DNA from: Setaria digitata
Lineage: Eukaryota > Nematoda > Chromadorea > Rhabditida > Setariidae
Assembly: GCA_003640385.1 (NCBI GenBank)
Contig: RCAB01000047.1
Span: 124,001 to 188,000 of the forward strand
Length of the DNA: 64,000 bases
Reading direction: 5' to 3'
Positions 13,143 to 25,928 of the stretch are shown in pieces. Each line of letters begins with the position of its first letter. Within the stretch, counting starts at the first letter, position 1. Under the pieces are notes generated by a model. It was not told the origin of the DNA. It worked only from the letters and a program-made list of their open reading frames with translations, and searched no databases. Position numbers and translations under genes: made by a program.

Positions 13143-14905
13143 TCATTCTTCCTCCTCTTCCTCTTCTTCCTCAGCTTCCTCGTCTAGAAACTTAGAATAA
13201 TAATTTTAAATAATACCAGAATTCTAAATTAAATTTTAAATTTGGATTCGATGATAAATAATTCTTCATCCTATTCGTTCCAAACGGTGACAAGACTTAC
13301 CTCCTTCCTCTCCCTCTTCTGCACCATCATCTTCGGCAGTATCTTCAAGTGGTGCGGCTTCTTCTACAGGCGCTTCTTGCTTTTTCTCTTCTGCTTCAGC
13401 TCCACCTTTCTCACTACCTTTCTTGGACCATTCTGGCTTATCGGTTTTCTTCGCCATTTGCTAAAATCGCAGAATGAAGGAGTCAAACCTATCTATTTAT
13501 GATGATAAATCAGAAAAAAAAAGAAACTTTGTTGACAATATCATCGATGACGTTATCTTTTTTGACCACTTTCAGATTAGCTCGGAAGTCTTGCTTGTCT
13601 TCTTTTTTCTGTCCTGCCATTTTCTTGAATCTAAACCAATTACATATAAAGTTCCTGTCATTCTTGATTAACAAGTTCATTTGAAATCACCCTAGACTTA
13701 TGTCAAATGCTCAGCAGTACAAGATTACAGTAGTTACAGTTGACAGCTTACTTATTGTCATATTTGGACACTTTCTTCAGAGTTGGTTTTACGAATTTGC
13801 CTCGCAGATCGTTCACAGCAATAGTAAGTTCATTAATCTGAAGAAAAATATCCAGCCCAATCGTATACTTTTGAAACAATGACTATTTTAATTTGAATAG
13901 TGAAGTGAAGATTTCAAAGTTTCCCGTTTATGTCTTAAAAAAAAAAAAAGAAAATGAAGTTCACATACTTCAGCATCCTTAGCCATGACTGCTTGATTAA
14001 TATCGTATTTTTCTTCCTCCAACTTCACCATATGTTGGAACAGCTGATTATAAATTGCTTCCAATTTGCCTGTTAGATTGATTGCTCTTAATTTTTGAAG
14101 TTTTTTTCAGTATAAGAATTTTGTTAATTAGTAATTGACTACAAAATCCGACCTCAAGTAAGAAACCTTTTTAATTATGAGTGAAAGATAGATGCTTTGG
14201 ATCAAATACCAATAAATTTTAGCTTCATCATACCGTGATCATCGATGGTATCAACGTCTGGTAATGGTATTGTACGTTGTGATAGAACTTTTTGCCTTTC
14301 TTGCTCCTTCAGTAATTGTTGCTGTTTCAGATCTTCTGCTGCTTTCATCATAAGCAGTTTCTGAAATTTCAGTACTTTTCATCATTTTCAGTTCGTATAA
14401 ATAATTAAATTTCAATCCATTTTAGAATTTCGATTCATTACATTATGTCATTTTGAAGTATATTTCCATATAAATAATCCATATGACTTACACGAAGTTT
14501 TTTCTTCCTCTCAGGAGTCAAAAAACCTTTCTTCGTCTTTTTCTTGCCCGCTTCTTCGAGACGTTTACGCACTTCTGCTTTTTTCATTTCTCTTTCCTCC
14601 GCTTTGCGCTTGGCTTCCTATAAATAACTGGTAAATTGATTCCTTGAAGATAAGGTAGTCAAAAGTTCTTTGTTGCAACATGTTGTCTACTGATTTTTAG
14701 AAACCAAATTTAGCTTTAAAGAGGAAAACTTTGTCAACTCTTATCGGTTAGGCGAATAGCGCAAGGTAAGAAAGATTCTGAAACTTGCTAAATTAAAAGC
14801 AACTTCTAAACTTACAGAGTCATCATCTTCGCCAAGAGGACCTCCATATCGTGGACGATCCTTACATTCAGGTACTTCGTAGCTCTTATTTTCATCCATA
14901 TCCAT
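13143..14905 (-). CDS. Troponin I (muscle thin-filament inhibitory subunit)
   Basis: Eight exons, all in phase: 14816-14905, 14492-14617, 14234-14360, 13969-14069, 13752-13837, 13528-13630, 13301-13460 and 13143-13183, encoding 277 residues. Recognised from the troponin I core: a basic [14 protein letters not shown] segment, the helix with [20 protein letters not shown], and the inhibitory/actin-binding region [18 protein letters not shown] followed by [14 protein letters not shown]. Troponin I blocks actomyosin until calcium binds troponin C. The protein ends in a Glu/Asp/Ala-rich tail closing on a run of glutamates, an acidic C-terminal extension of the sort nematode troponin I proteins carry. 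A TTACAG acceptor lies one base before the first ATG, so the start is probably spliced to a 5' UTR exon or a spliced leader. Identity is strong; which worm paralogue it is cannot be said. Confidence 0.93.
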
Positions 14906-17900
14906 GCTGTAACCATCTCAAACCTTATTACATTTTTTCTAGCTCAGTAGGATTTGTTGTGCGCAGCTTTATGTATCTGTTCTTCAAATCTGAATTTTAG
15001 TCATAAAAATCTTAGTTAGTGCCCTTTTCGTACGTCTTTTAGGTCAATGTGATTTCGTTTTTGAACTTCCTTTCTGATAAATAAATGCAGAATTTAATCA
15101 CCTTTCTGAAATTATTTTAAAATTTTTGTAGATTACTTCACCCAGAATCTGATCCCAAAATCTTATAATTATAACATTCATAGTTTATAATCTCGAATCA
15201 AGCAAATTTTAATGCACTTTTTTAAATTATTTTTACTAACTTGGGGAGAAATTTTTTACTTATTTCTGGATATTTCTAAATAATTTTCACGAAATATTTT
15301 TGCTGCTAAAAGAATCGCACTAAAAAAGAAAAAAAAAAAGAAGAAACGGTATAGTCGATATTCTCCAGAGGCGAAAATAAGCACGATGGTATCACTGGAA
15401 CATAAAACCCTGTTGGTAAATGATCGTTAAGTATTACCGCATCACCGGAAAACAAAACAACTGACACTTCTGACTGACTGATAACGTATCATGTTTGTGC
15501 TTCAGGACTTATCCTGAACTGATAATTCATCCTACTCCTACTCTCTCACTCCCATCTTTTACTAAACCTTCATATCAACATTATTAATCACAATTTCTTT
15601 TCTGATTTCTCGAGTTGTAATTATTGTCTTTTTCTATCTGCTCCCTTTCTTCTATCTCACCTTCTCTGTTTGTGTTTTGGTTTATCAGTGAAACTGATGC
15701 AAAAATTAACAGCTGAAAACAAAAAGGAAACATGGATTAAATAAAGAAATTGACGTGAACTAAATTTCTGTATGATGAATTCCATATTCGAAGTATGTTT
15801 AAGATTAATAAACATTTCAAAAAAGTTTATGGAGCTGATAATTCCGGGTAACCCTGAAGAAGGATGACTTTGGATTTTCAAAACAATAGAAATTTATCAG
15901 CTTTAGTTAGTATTAAAGTAGAAATTAATGATGGTTTTTTTTTTTACTTAGAAACAAATCGAACCAATAAAAATCCCAAACTGAAAAAAAAATTCCTTCT
16001 TGAAGATTTGTCAGTTCCTGGATTATAGGGAAGCAAGAAGAAGATTCAAAAAAGCTAAATATCGGTGACCATGATTGAAAAAGATAGAATAACTCGCAGT
16101 CAAGAAATTTTTGGATATCAGCAGTAATTCAATCTAATTGCAAAATTCATAAGAATTTTACAGGAGATTGAAAATTTTGAGATAGATGAAGATATGAGTT
16201 ATTTAAGAGTCACCTTATAATTTATAAGAACGTTTAAGCAAAATTAGCAAGAACAAAAGACTCAGTATAAGCGGAATACAAGAGAATCGTAGTTTATGGT
16301 AAAAACATCATGATCTGGTTTAAACTGAATAAGCAATTAATTGTAATGAAAGTAATTGAATATTACATATTATACGGAATTTTTGGATCCAAGTGAATTT
16401 ACAGATTGTGGATTGACTACCTATCGACAACTGTATTTGAAATTTAAATCTGATTTGAAGGAAAACAGCGAACATGTGTCTTCAAGGACGATTCTCGAAC
16501 TTGCTTAACAACATTAGGGAATATATCTCAAGAAGATCCCAATCGTTCATTCACGAAAGGGTAGTGAGAAAGCGATGAGAGGAAGATGAATCTGAAAAGG
16601 GAAGTGAATCATTTGGTGGATGAAAATAGTAGTGAGGAAACTTTGGTAAGCTTTATATTGGGAATTAATTCGGGCTTCATCCATTGAGTAATTTGGTAGG
16701 GATGCAATGAATGGCTGTTCGGTGTAGGCAAGCTTTATTATCGCTTGAACTGAACTACATTTCCAACAACTGGCTCATCGAAGGATCTGCCTTATCTTGT
16801 TCCCGGTCCTCAGCCTCACCTCTTTCTTTCTGGCATTCCCGGATGCTGCGCTGTCTAGGATTCTCCGTTCTTTACTCTAACTCTCTCTGAGGGAAACTTT
16901 AGGGTAAAGATAGCTCCGAGGAAGAAGCAGTAAGCCGGAGGCATCTGCTGAGCAACCTGAAGGGATGATATGTCTTAATGATCGTGTGAAGAAGATGCAG
17001 CTGCTTCTAGAGCTGCATCTCACAACAGCAACTCCAACTCGTACACTGCATCCATCCATATAGCACGACCACAACCCACGCTTTTCCAGTCTGACTTCGA
17101 GATCCTTTGCTCTATCTGCTCCTTCATACAAAGTCTATTGCGTACGGATCTATGGTTCTCGCAATTCCTTCCTCTTTTTTTCTGAATCTTTTAAGCAGTG
17201 AAACTGTGCTTGAAATGTAATGTGATGGACCTTTGAAGAATTTTTGAGAAAAGAAGTTTTTCAAATTTCATACTTTTCCTTAGTTCAATTTAATAATATA
17301 GTTATCTTTTCCAGAAGAAGAACTTTTTTTGTTCGTTGAAGCAATTGCAAATCTACAAACTATCCTATTCTTTTCCGTTATCAGGAAATATCTGCAATTC
17401 TCCGAAGTTCCTCATTGGGGATTTTCATTAATTTTACAAAGTTCCACTGCTTCCCTAAAATTATACCGTTTCTTTGAAAGTTGTTAATTTGTATAGTCAA
17501 AAACTTAATGCATAGCAGTTCAAATGCGTTGAAATAACAGAATAATGGCGAAGAGAACTTGAGAATTGCTCATAACAAAGATTCAGTGAACCCTGTTATA
17601 GTTATACATGTAAAGGGTGGAAATTTCAGCCTTTTTACTACACACTGAATTTAATTTGCCTAATTCATTTAGAACATTCGCTCTACAATAATAACTTTTG
17701 CCTTCTGATACTTCAGATATAGCCACTTATTAACTAACACCTTTAACTAATTCATTTCATCGAGTTTATTTTATGAGAACACCAACTTCCTCCTGTCACA
17801 TCTTTGCAAACATTACCGAGCCACTTGAGCACCTTAGGTTTATTCTAAATGATCTGCTCTCATATTCAATAGTGATAAAGTTCAAAAATATATTTAAAAT

Positions 17901-18218
17901 GGCATCAGAAACTTTTTTTTTTTTTTGATTATCGAAGTTAAACAATCCAAATAACATTTCTTGATTTTGCGCTACGATTTTCCCTGCGAAAGGAAAGTGG
18001 CAACGACTTTTGTTTACAAAATACACTTCAAATGAAACTTAGTTATACTTGTAATCGACCTCAATTACTTCCTAAAAATCCTTTTATTGTAAAAAAAGAA
18101 AAAAAAAACTCGTTAAATACTGTGCTTTTTCAAATATCGAAATTTTTACATGCAAATCATTTATCTGGTACGCTGAAATATTTGCAACGATTGAGACAAA
18201 GATTCTGTAATTGATAAG
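14906..18218. other. Intergenic, upstream of troponin I
   Basis: Mostly AT-rich with short spurious ORFs. A somewhat more GC-rich patch at about 16730-17160 carries a short palindrome but no splice-supported exon. The troponin I promoter should lie in the right-hand part next to 14906. No element could be recognised. Confidence 0.4.
16993..17020. other. Perfect 10-bp inverted repeat
   Basis: AGATGCAGCT and its exact reverse complement are separated by eight bases. The stem is too short for a miRNA precursor, although four more pairs (TGTG with CACA) can form beyond a small bulge. Role unknown. Confidence 0.5.
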
Positions 18219-19152
18219 ATGAAGGGTAAAGGAGAGAATCTGATAACAGATGATCTATGCATCACAGAATATCATTTACTGTGCTCCGAATCTCGCACTC
18301 GTTACTTCTGTACCTGCAATTCTAACATGTTGACTGAAGCTTTACGAATAAAGTTATTCACATCCAGGCTTTCCCTGTTGCCTCTTCACACTCACCTTCT
18401 TTCTTTCTTTATTGTTTTATTTCCAATTTTTCTTTCCTTACGTATTGAGCAACTTTCTTCTTTCTTATTCTTTCTCGCTGTTACTTCCTCGAACAATAAC
18501 TATCCATGCTTCGTCATTTCAGTAATTCTTGCAATTCCGATTGTAGCAATATTTGTTTATTACTCGAAGTATCACGGAATAATAAAAACTGTGTCATGTA
18601 AACAAAAGTTTATAAATTGTAGTAGCAGCAAGTAACATGAAGTGGGAAAAGCTGCAGCACTTTCCAGTACAGATAATTGGGTTCCAACAAACGCAGAATT
18701 AGAAGCATTCATAATGAATGATACTGTGATCCGTGAGGCAGCTGAAGGTGAAATGCTTAGATGCTTTCCAACTCTATAATTTCTCTTTAAAGTACGTGTT
18801 CATTTGTGAAGTTTTCTTCTAGCATCCAGTTAATGATTAATGCTTAATTCTGGATGTCATCGATGCATACTCCTTATCTCCGTACTTGTTGCTAGTAATC
18901 TATCCTTCATTAATTATACTTACTTCCTTTTTTTTCCAGCATCATCCCTACGTCGTCTCTCCTTTACCACAATTAACAACTATTGTACTGCTAATGAAAT
19001 TTGCTTTTCTTTTTCGTTTCAGGGCAACTCATTTGGTTCTTATTAACTGAGTAACTTAAAAGAAGATTCCCGCACGGACAATAGTACAAAATGGATGCTC
19101 CACTTCTGCCTCACGTTCATACTCGTATCCGGAAATCGGAAGAGTCAGGGAG
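18219..19152 (+). CDS. Unresolved candidate exons
   Basis: Several coding-looking pieces lie on the plus strand just upstream of the syntaxin gene. An ATG-started ORF runs 18219-18635 and has two hydrophobic stretches. An exon-like piece at 18669-18749 (TDNWVPTNAELEAFIMND) follows a good CTTTCCAG acceptor and ends in phase 1. A piece from 18941 joins it in phase (SSLRRLSFTTINNY). A last piece starts with ATG at 19091 and ends at a strong GTAAGT donor at 19152. I could not join these into one protein and recognise no family. They may be upstream exons, a separate small gene, or chance. Confidence 0.22.
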
Positions 19153-19640
19153 AAGTAAGTGTGGAAGCAGAGGAGCAAACCAGACAGTGATACGACAGCG
19201 ATTTGCACAGCGTCATTTATCCATTGCTGGGTGTGATGCCGACCGTGGGTGTTATTCGTTTGAAGTAGTTGGGCTTCGTCAAGTTAATTGTTGAGATTCC
19301 GGAAAGGACGTGGTCACGAATAATACTACGTGTTGTCTGGAAGTTCTGAATTCCATATCTGTTTGGATTTAGCACTGTTCATCTTCCTGGCATCTTTTAT
19401 CCTGTTGTCACAAATGTTATTGACCTTTGAAGATGTGTTACTCATTGAAAAACTTTGACAAAGCAGTAATTTTTTTTGTTTTTGAAATTATCTAATCCGA
19501 CAGTTGCTTCGTCCTGACTAACTGCTTTTGTTATAGGGATTTTGCTGGTGCTAATTATGGTACTAACAGATAAAAGTAGTTAAATTGATATCGTTGTTGA
19601 TATTGTTAAAGAGTAATTTGCCTTATTTGGGATAACAAAT

Positions 19641-21778
19641 ATGAAAGACAGGCTGTGCGATTTGCAGCAGGTATGCTGGTTTGTTGTATATTAACGTTAG
19701 GTTTTATCCTGAATATAATTATTTGTTAGGAAAGCAGGGTGGTGTGGAATAGTCACACATGAAAATCACTGTGTGCAGAGATTAAGGAGCTTAAAGTAGT
19801 CATCAAACCATCACTTAACTACGTTATCTTATCCAGTCTGCGAAATGAAAATTTCAATACTGAAGTAGTATTAGAGGTAAAATTAAACGAAACGTGAGAA
19901 TGTTTGCAGAGTGCCAAGAAAGAAATGTCGTTATCTGCTTTGGTGGAACGATTGGGCGAAGAATGGCCTGACACATCCGAAAGAACGAATTTATTGAATA
20001 AAGCGAGTAGTAGCAAAGTTAACACGGTATGGAAAATCTTGCTATAGTATTTCAAGCAGTAATCATACTTTTAGTTTCATTAGATCGTACATAAACTTGC
20101 CATAAATAGATATTCGAAAACTTATATGGATAAGTTTTAAATAAATATCCAAGAATCACCTTACTTTCAAGTATTACTGTATGTTTTAAGTTTCTAACGC
20201 ATGTGGATGAATTAGTAAATGATATGAACGGAATGGAAACATTGCTGGATAAAATAAAGGACTGGCATTGGAAAATTATTGTGGAACCAGGGGATCATCC
20301 TGGTAAACGTTCTAGACTTTATTGTAATAAGTAGCGTAAATAGTGAACAAGTTGTTCTATAAGAATATAGTCTATTTTGGATTGTTCACATTCAATCAGA
20401 AGCAGACAGTTTTTCTATCTATTACTCGATAGTATTCTTCAATAGTAAGTTCAAATTTAAAACTGTGAACTTACTACTGAAGTGACAATATTACTTTATA
20501 GCAAAATTCCTCAAATAGAAAATAGCTTTTTGATGCGACCTTATTTTGAGGAAGCTGATTTGGAATTGTTTGCTTTTCAGTTCACATGAGTTTTCATCGC
20601 TGAATATTACAATAATCTGAAGTTGCAGAAATGAATGTGCAGTTAGATGATGCAGTGGCTTCTTACACAACAATGTTATATAAAACTCAGGCAGCTCTGA
20701 AAAGTAAGCACATGTAATTATTTAAAGTGAATGAATTTGTTTATGTCATTTATTTCATTTATATTTCCTTGAAACAGTTTAATGTCTTCTTTAAGGTTTG
20801 AATGCCGGAGTTGAAGTGCAATTTGGTAAACCAACTGATGAAAGTGCTCAGACCGTCGAGGCACGCATCAGAAGAAATCAGGTAGTGTAACAAGACATTT
20901 TCAGTCTAAGCTTTTAAATAGACCGTTTGCGTTATAGCCACCAATTAAAAGCAGATTTTAGGATTACACGAAATGATAGTTTAATTTTTTCTTGTACTGT
21001 AATATAATTTTCAAGGTGATGACACTGACAAAAAGACTCCAAGGCCTACTGATTGCGTTCAATGATGAGCAGTTAACATACAAAGATAAATGCAAACGGA
21101 AAATTCAGTCGTACATGAAAATTTGTATGCTTCTCTTCCCTTCACTTTTTTATTCAAGATGATTTTCACATTTCACTGTAATATGGATGAAGTGATGTAA
21201 CATTGGGAGTTATTTGTTATTCTATTATATTCGGTTAGTGTATTTACAGACCGAAGATAATATAGTTTAGTTAGCTTATTTACATGCAAGTTTAGCTCCA
21301 GTTCAGTCTAATGCTGAAAACTTGTAACCTGTTAAATAATATTACCGTTAGCTGACAACGCTGTGAGCGAAGAGGATCTTGAAGCGATCATCGAAAAAGG
21401 GACTTTATTTGAACATACGAAAGTGGTTAGTTTTTTCTTTATTTCACGACGTCTAACTCTTGTTGGTATATGATATTGCTCTAATTGTGAACGGCTATCA
21501 TGCAACTAAATTGTGTTACCTTTTCTGCACGTTAAATGAGCTAATGCATTACTCATTGCAGTTGATGTTGGCAGAACGGGATAAGAAAGCTTTATATGAT
21601 GAAGTTAAGACACGTCATGAGGACATTGTCAAATTAGAAGGCAGTATAAAGGAACTCCATGGCCTGTTCGTCGAACTGGCAACGCTTATTCAGAGCCAAG
21701 TACAGTGACTTCATCATTACTTAGTAGTAATGTACAGAATTCAGTGAAAAAGTTCGTTATTTGATTTTGCGATCTTAG

Positions 21779-21821
<43 letters not shown>

Positions 21822-22115
21822 AGAGTGAAATGCTAAATAACATAGAACGAAATGTTGAAAGTGCGGTGGAATATGCGCAAAAGGCTAACACAAATATGAA
21901 CAAAGCTAAAAATATGAGGGCAAATGTTCGAAAGGTTGTTCATTTTCTAAATTTCAGTTATTAAATCCGAAAGTTTTCTGATTTATTTCAATAGGAAACA
22001 AATTTTATTTCAGAAAAAGATATGTTTGCTGGCAGTGATTATCGTTTGCATAATCTTTCTCTTCTGCGTAGGGACGATGCTATTTTGCTTTTATGTTCCT
22101 TTTCTATGCCGTTGA
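19641..22115 (+). CDS. Syntaxin, plasma-membrane Qa-SNARE
   Basis: Ten exons with fully consistent phases: 19641-19670, 19910-20026, 20191-20302, 20629-20703, 20796-20881, 21016-21124, 21352-21425, 21562-21699, 21824-21934 and 22014-22115, giving 317 residues. It starts MKDRL, as syntaxin-1-type proteins do. An N-terminal three-helix Habc region covers roughly residues 50-180. The SNARE helix runs RHEDIVKLEGSIKELHGLF, with the zero-layer glutamine in the SQSEM segment at the join of exons 8 and 9. A C-terminal membrane anchor (LLAVIIVCIIFLFCV) is followed by only a short tail. It should drive vesicle fusion at the plasma membrane together with SNAP-25 and synaptobrevin. The short linker and divergent Habc suggest a syx-2/3/4-like member rather than UNC-64; that is inference. 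Confidence 0.92.
21788..21819. repeat. Poly(T) run forming a polypyrimidine tract
   Basis: 32 consecutive T directly before the GCAG acceptor of syntaxin exon 9. Confidence 0.95.
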
Positions 22116-22658
22116 GATGAGCAGATCTCTCCAGTCGTTCTCGAACTTTTTTATAACGAAGTATTGAAATCATTGCGCTATTCTTAATGGCTTTTTTGTA
22201 ACTTAATTTTCTTGTGTTTCCTTCGACTTATATGTACAACGGAAAATTTTCCAAAAACTAGACATGATTGGACTTTCTGTTCTGAATTGGTAACTTTTTG
22301 AATTTAGATTTTAGAGTATTTAATCAAATGTGTATTCCGTTTATAGTGCCTATTTCGTTGTCAGACCTGGAATTTGATTTGCTGAATGAGCCTTATTTTA
22401 TTAGAAGAAAAAGTGTGTTGTGATATTTACCGGTCCAGTGTATTCATAAAACTGTACTTTCTTCTCATATCCCAACATTTTTCAGTGAAAAGTCTGAGTT
22501 TATTTTGATTGGTGGTATAATCTTCAGTGTCTTTCAGAAAACAGTTTTTATTTGAGAGGACGGATCTTATTCACAAACATTATTGGCAAATGATGTTGAA
22601 AATCATTTCGATATAATGAAGAATGCTTGTTACTTTCTTTGTGAATGTTGGAGAGCTT

Positions 22659-22698
<40 letters not shown>

Positions 22699-22923
22699 CT
22701 CAGTCCAGTTTTTGTGTAGTATAGTTTTGTTAGTGTCGCATCACAGTTCTTCGGTAGCGGATTCGCCCAGTCGAGCCACTCCCAAAACTGTTAATTCTGG
22801 TGCTGTTTCTACAAATTTAATTAGCAATGTAAACAGTGGTTTGTGAGCGCCTTAGTTTTTTGGTCAGTCCGGATTGAATAAAACTGCCAAAGCGGAATCC
22901 AGGAATTTAATTTTTTAAACTGT
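22116..22923. other. Convergent intergenic region with poly(T)
   Basis: Holds the 3' flank of syntaxin (plus) and of the bHLH-PAS gene (minus). A run of 35 T sits at 22661-22695. A short Ser/Thr-rich open piece at about 22740-22846 could be an alternative terminal exon of syntaxin but has no firm support. Confidence 0.5.
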
Positions 22924-25900
22924 TCACATGAGAATTGGAGTAGATGCTGTCAAATAGATACATGCAGGATTTCGCAACGCTTTATCTCGGTTTCTTTAGA
23001 TTTGTAATTCATAGAACTGCATACCTTGATGATTTTTTTGCAACCTTTTGTTTGACAGCAGTTGCCTTAGAACACTTTCTTCCGGACTGGATTCTTCATC
23101 GTGTCTTATTGAGCTGTAAATAATTACCTTGTAAAGTATACTGGGAACAAAATCATTATTTGGACCGTTCAGGGAACGCACATAAAGTTCTTTGAGTTGT
23201 TCATTTGTGTTACTTACCAGAAAAAGACTTATAACGCTGCATAAATAGCTGTAGTAGGGGAAAATTATTGATTTGATCAGAAAATAGCCCACTTGCTTCG
23301 GTGATTAATGATGATAAATTGCGTTTTAAGGTTCCATGGATTCGTGAATGGTACCCAAGTAGCATCGACTTTGATGCAGTGCTTATTTCTCGCCCTGATC
23401 CTGTAACTTGTTTTTCTTGAATCACATCGACTTAGCACTGAAATTAATTTGTTAGGGTAGCAATGATATTATTATATATATATCAGGTATCAAAGTAAGT
23501 AAGCGCCAGTCAGCTATCTTCTTTTTCAAATATTGGTCGTCTTCCATTAATTCTGTTTTACTCTACATTTTTGCACCATCAGTAATTTATTGGCCAGAAC
23601 TAGTAATATTTATAATATTTATACATGTTTCAGCTCGCTTTAGAAAAGCAAATTAAAACTCATGAAAAAACTGAGGGTCCGGATAAATGGCATTATATTA
23701 TGATATAAATTAATAATTAGAAACCTTGTTTGTGATGATAAGCTACGTCAAGCAGATCTCCTTCATGAATGAGATCGTAATAATAACATCCTGTGAGATC
23801 TTGTGGAAGATGCTTAAGGACGGATGGTAATCTAAAAAATAATCCGTGAACTAAATGTGTAAAGGTTGGAGAGTTGAGATCTACGTATGCCAAGAATGCT
23901 ATGATTTTGTTCGCCATGACAAACTAAGCGATTTAAATGTCAAAATACTAAACATAAAATTAATATTACTCACCCGGGACCGCAGCGAATGACCTGACCA
24001 TTTGGTGTCACAGTCATCTGGAATTGCTCTTCTACACCTGAAAGAAAAGAAAACTTTTTTATGTAAATTAGGACTGGCCAAGCTAACATTTTTTATTCAA
24101 AAATTCGAAACTCTGAAGACCTTGAATGGTTTTAGTTTGAATTTTGATGAGTAGCATCACTAAGATTGGCTTGTCGACATGACGTAACGACCCGTAGCAA
24201 TGGAAATATTCATAATTTTGTTCATAGTGATTCGAATCTCTATAATTACAGCATTTCTGTGATTCATTTCCAGTTAAAAGGTGTAAATCACAACTATGAA
24301 CATCCTATGGAATTCTAAAGCATTTCTGTCATTAAAAGTTTTTTGTGAAGGAAGCTGGAGAGAATTGATGTAAGTGATATGGTTCCTACATTATGCAGTA
24401 ATTGGAAAAAAAAAAAAAAAAAAAAAGAAAGAATGGAGCAAACTCTGAATTGTAGACTCGTAGACGACATGGAAAAGAACGCCTCAAGCCCAAATTCCAT
24501 TCTGTCTTTTGTTTATAGAATCCCGTACTTGAGCTTACTGTTTCGCAAACTAAATTTAACATGGTAAAGAAATGCTCCATTATATAAGGTTATCACTTTT
24601 CCTAACATTCATGCTGTGGTAATTCCTTGCACAATAAATGAGCAATTAATTAGTAAATTTAACAGCTAAGTGTAACCTGAATCACTAGCGTTGACATCTT
24701 CGTGACATTCCGTAGCAGTTTCCTTTTTGAAAATGATTCCATCTACCGGATGTAATATTTCGTACCAATTTCTAATTAGCCACATTGATTGTAATGTTTT
24801 GTCATTCAATTAAATGGTAAATAATAAGCGAAAGACTTGATGGGTGGGGATGAGATGAACCACTTCATTAATTTTCAGGTTTTATAGTGCGGTCTAGGTT
24901 TCAATTACCAAGTTCAAAAGGGACTTGAAAATCGAATGAGCAATATCCGCGGTAAAAAAGTCAAGTCTTTTCAAGAAGATTGAAAGCTGCATTTAGCAAT
25001 TAGCAATTTAGCCGAATAAGTTTCTCCTCGAGATCCTGACTCCTTGTAAACTGTTGTTCAATGATTATCAAAATTATTCAGGAAAATATACCTTGCAGTG
25101 AAAAGACGTGAAAAATACTTCCACCAAAACCTTACAATAAGGAACGTTAATAATAATTACTTAAACAGTACCGAGTTAAAATATTGTCGCCGAAAAATTG
25201 ATTCATTTCATCAGAAGCATATAAAATTTTGCCCGATGATATATCGACCACAGTCACAAAATGCTCAATATTCTGGAAACAACTTCAGCAAAAAGCAAAG
25301 GAAGTTCTGTTGGAATATATGGCTATTAGTAGAAATGAGAACATCCCAATTTTAAATTTCATTTATTCCTCAAGTTTATTTAAAGTATGCCTTGAAACAA
25401 TAATAACCTTTTTGAGGAGAGTCAATAAATCGCTGATGGTGACATGTTTAGCACAACAATCACAACTTAATTCCTTATCATTTGATGTGCCTGAAAAGCT
25501 TAACTGTCTTTTTACTCTTGAATTTCGTGTTTCGCATCAATCCTTGACTTTTTTGATATTTCATGAAAACGAAAAACTTTATCTATGTTTAATCCAACAC
25601 CTCATGATCATACTGGAAATCTTGTCATAATCAAAATTTTGCAGAAGAGATCTGCAGTCAGTTGATTTTTTTTAGTTGGAAACAGTTCTGTTGGAACAGA
25701 GTAATTCATAAATTCATACTCATGGTGCTAATATGATCAAGTGCAAGCCGTAGCAGGGAAAGCTTATCGAGTTTTCGGCAGAATGTTGCCGGTAGCAATG
25801 CAGCCAATTGTCCCATTAGTTCATTCATTCGATCCCGACGTCTTTTCTCGATTTCGGAATGATTGCTACTGTTTGTAACGTGATTTGTCAGGGGTGAATT

Positions 25901-25928
25901 TGGAGCAAAATCCATCCAATCATCATCA
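22924..25928 (-). CDS. bHLH-PAS transcription factor, BMAL/CYCLE-like
   Basis: Nine phase-consistent exons: 25720-25928, 25408-25490, 25172-25272, 24677-24771, 23974-24037, 23725-23831, 23293-23437, 23025-23212 and 22924-22946. From the ATG at 25915 this gives 333 residues. The first exon has a good acceptor and is open upstream, so an earlier exon exists; a 21-bp micro-exon at 26232-26252 fits in phase. Basic region and HLH: NHSEIEKRRRDRMNELM, then CRKLDKLSLLRLALDH. PAS-A: FVTVVDISSGKILYASD, then WYEILHPVD. PAS-B: LTGCYYYDLIHEGDL, then IKVDATWVPFTNPW. EKRRRD, RKLDKL and the PAS-B NPW are BMAL/CYCLE features; ARNT has ERRRRN, RKPDKL and NPY. The loop between the two helices is about two residues shorter than in BMAL. 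Such proteins bind E-boxes as heterodimers with CLOCK-type partners. The bHLH-PAS class is firm; the BMAL subgroup is inference. An alternative 3' end stops at 22996. Confidence 0.8.

Noticed and set aside
16877..17131. 84-codon minus-strand ORF in a GC-richer patch
   Set aside because: No start context, splice sites or family; probably chance in a patch of higher GC.
25229..25630. 133-codon plus-strand ORF
   Set aside because: It lies antisense to bHLH-PAS exons 2 and 3, which have matching phases and PAS motifs on the minus strand.
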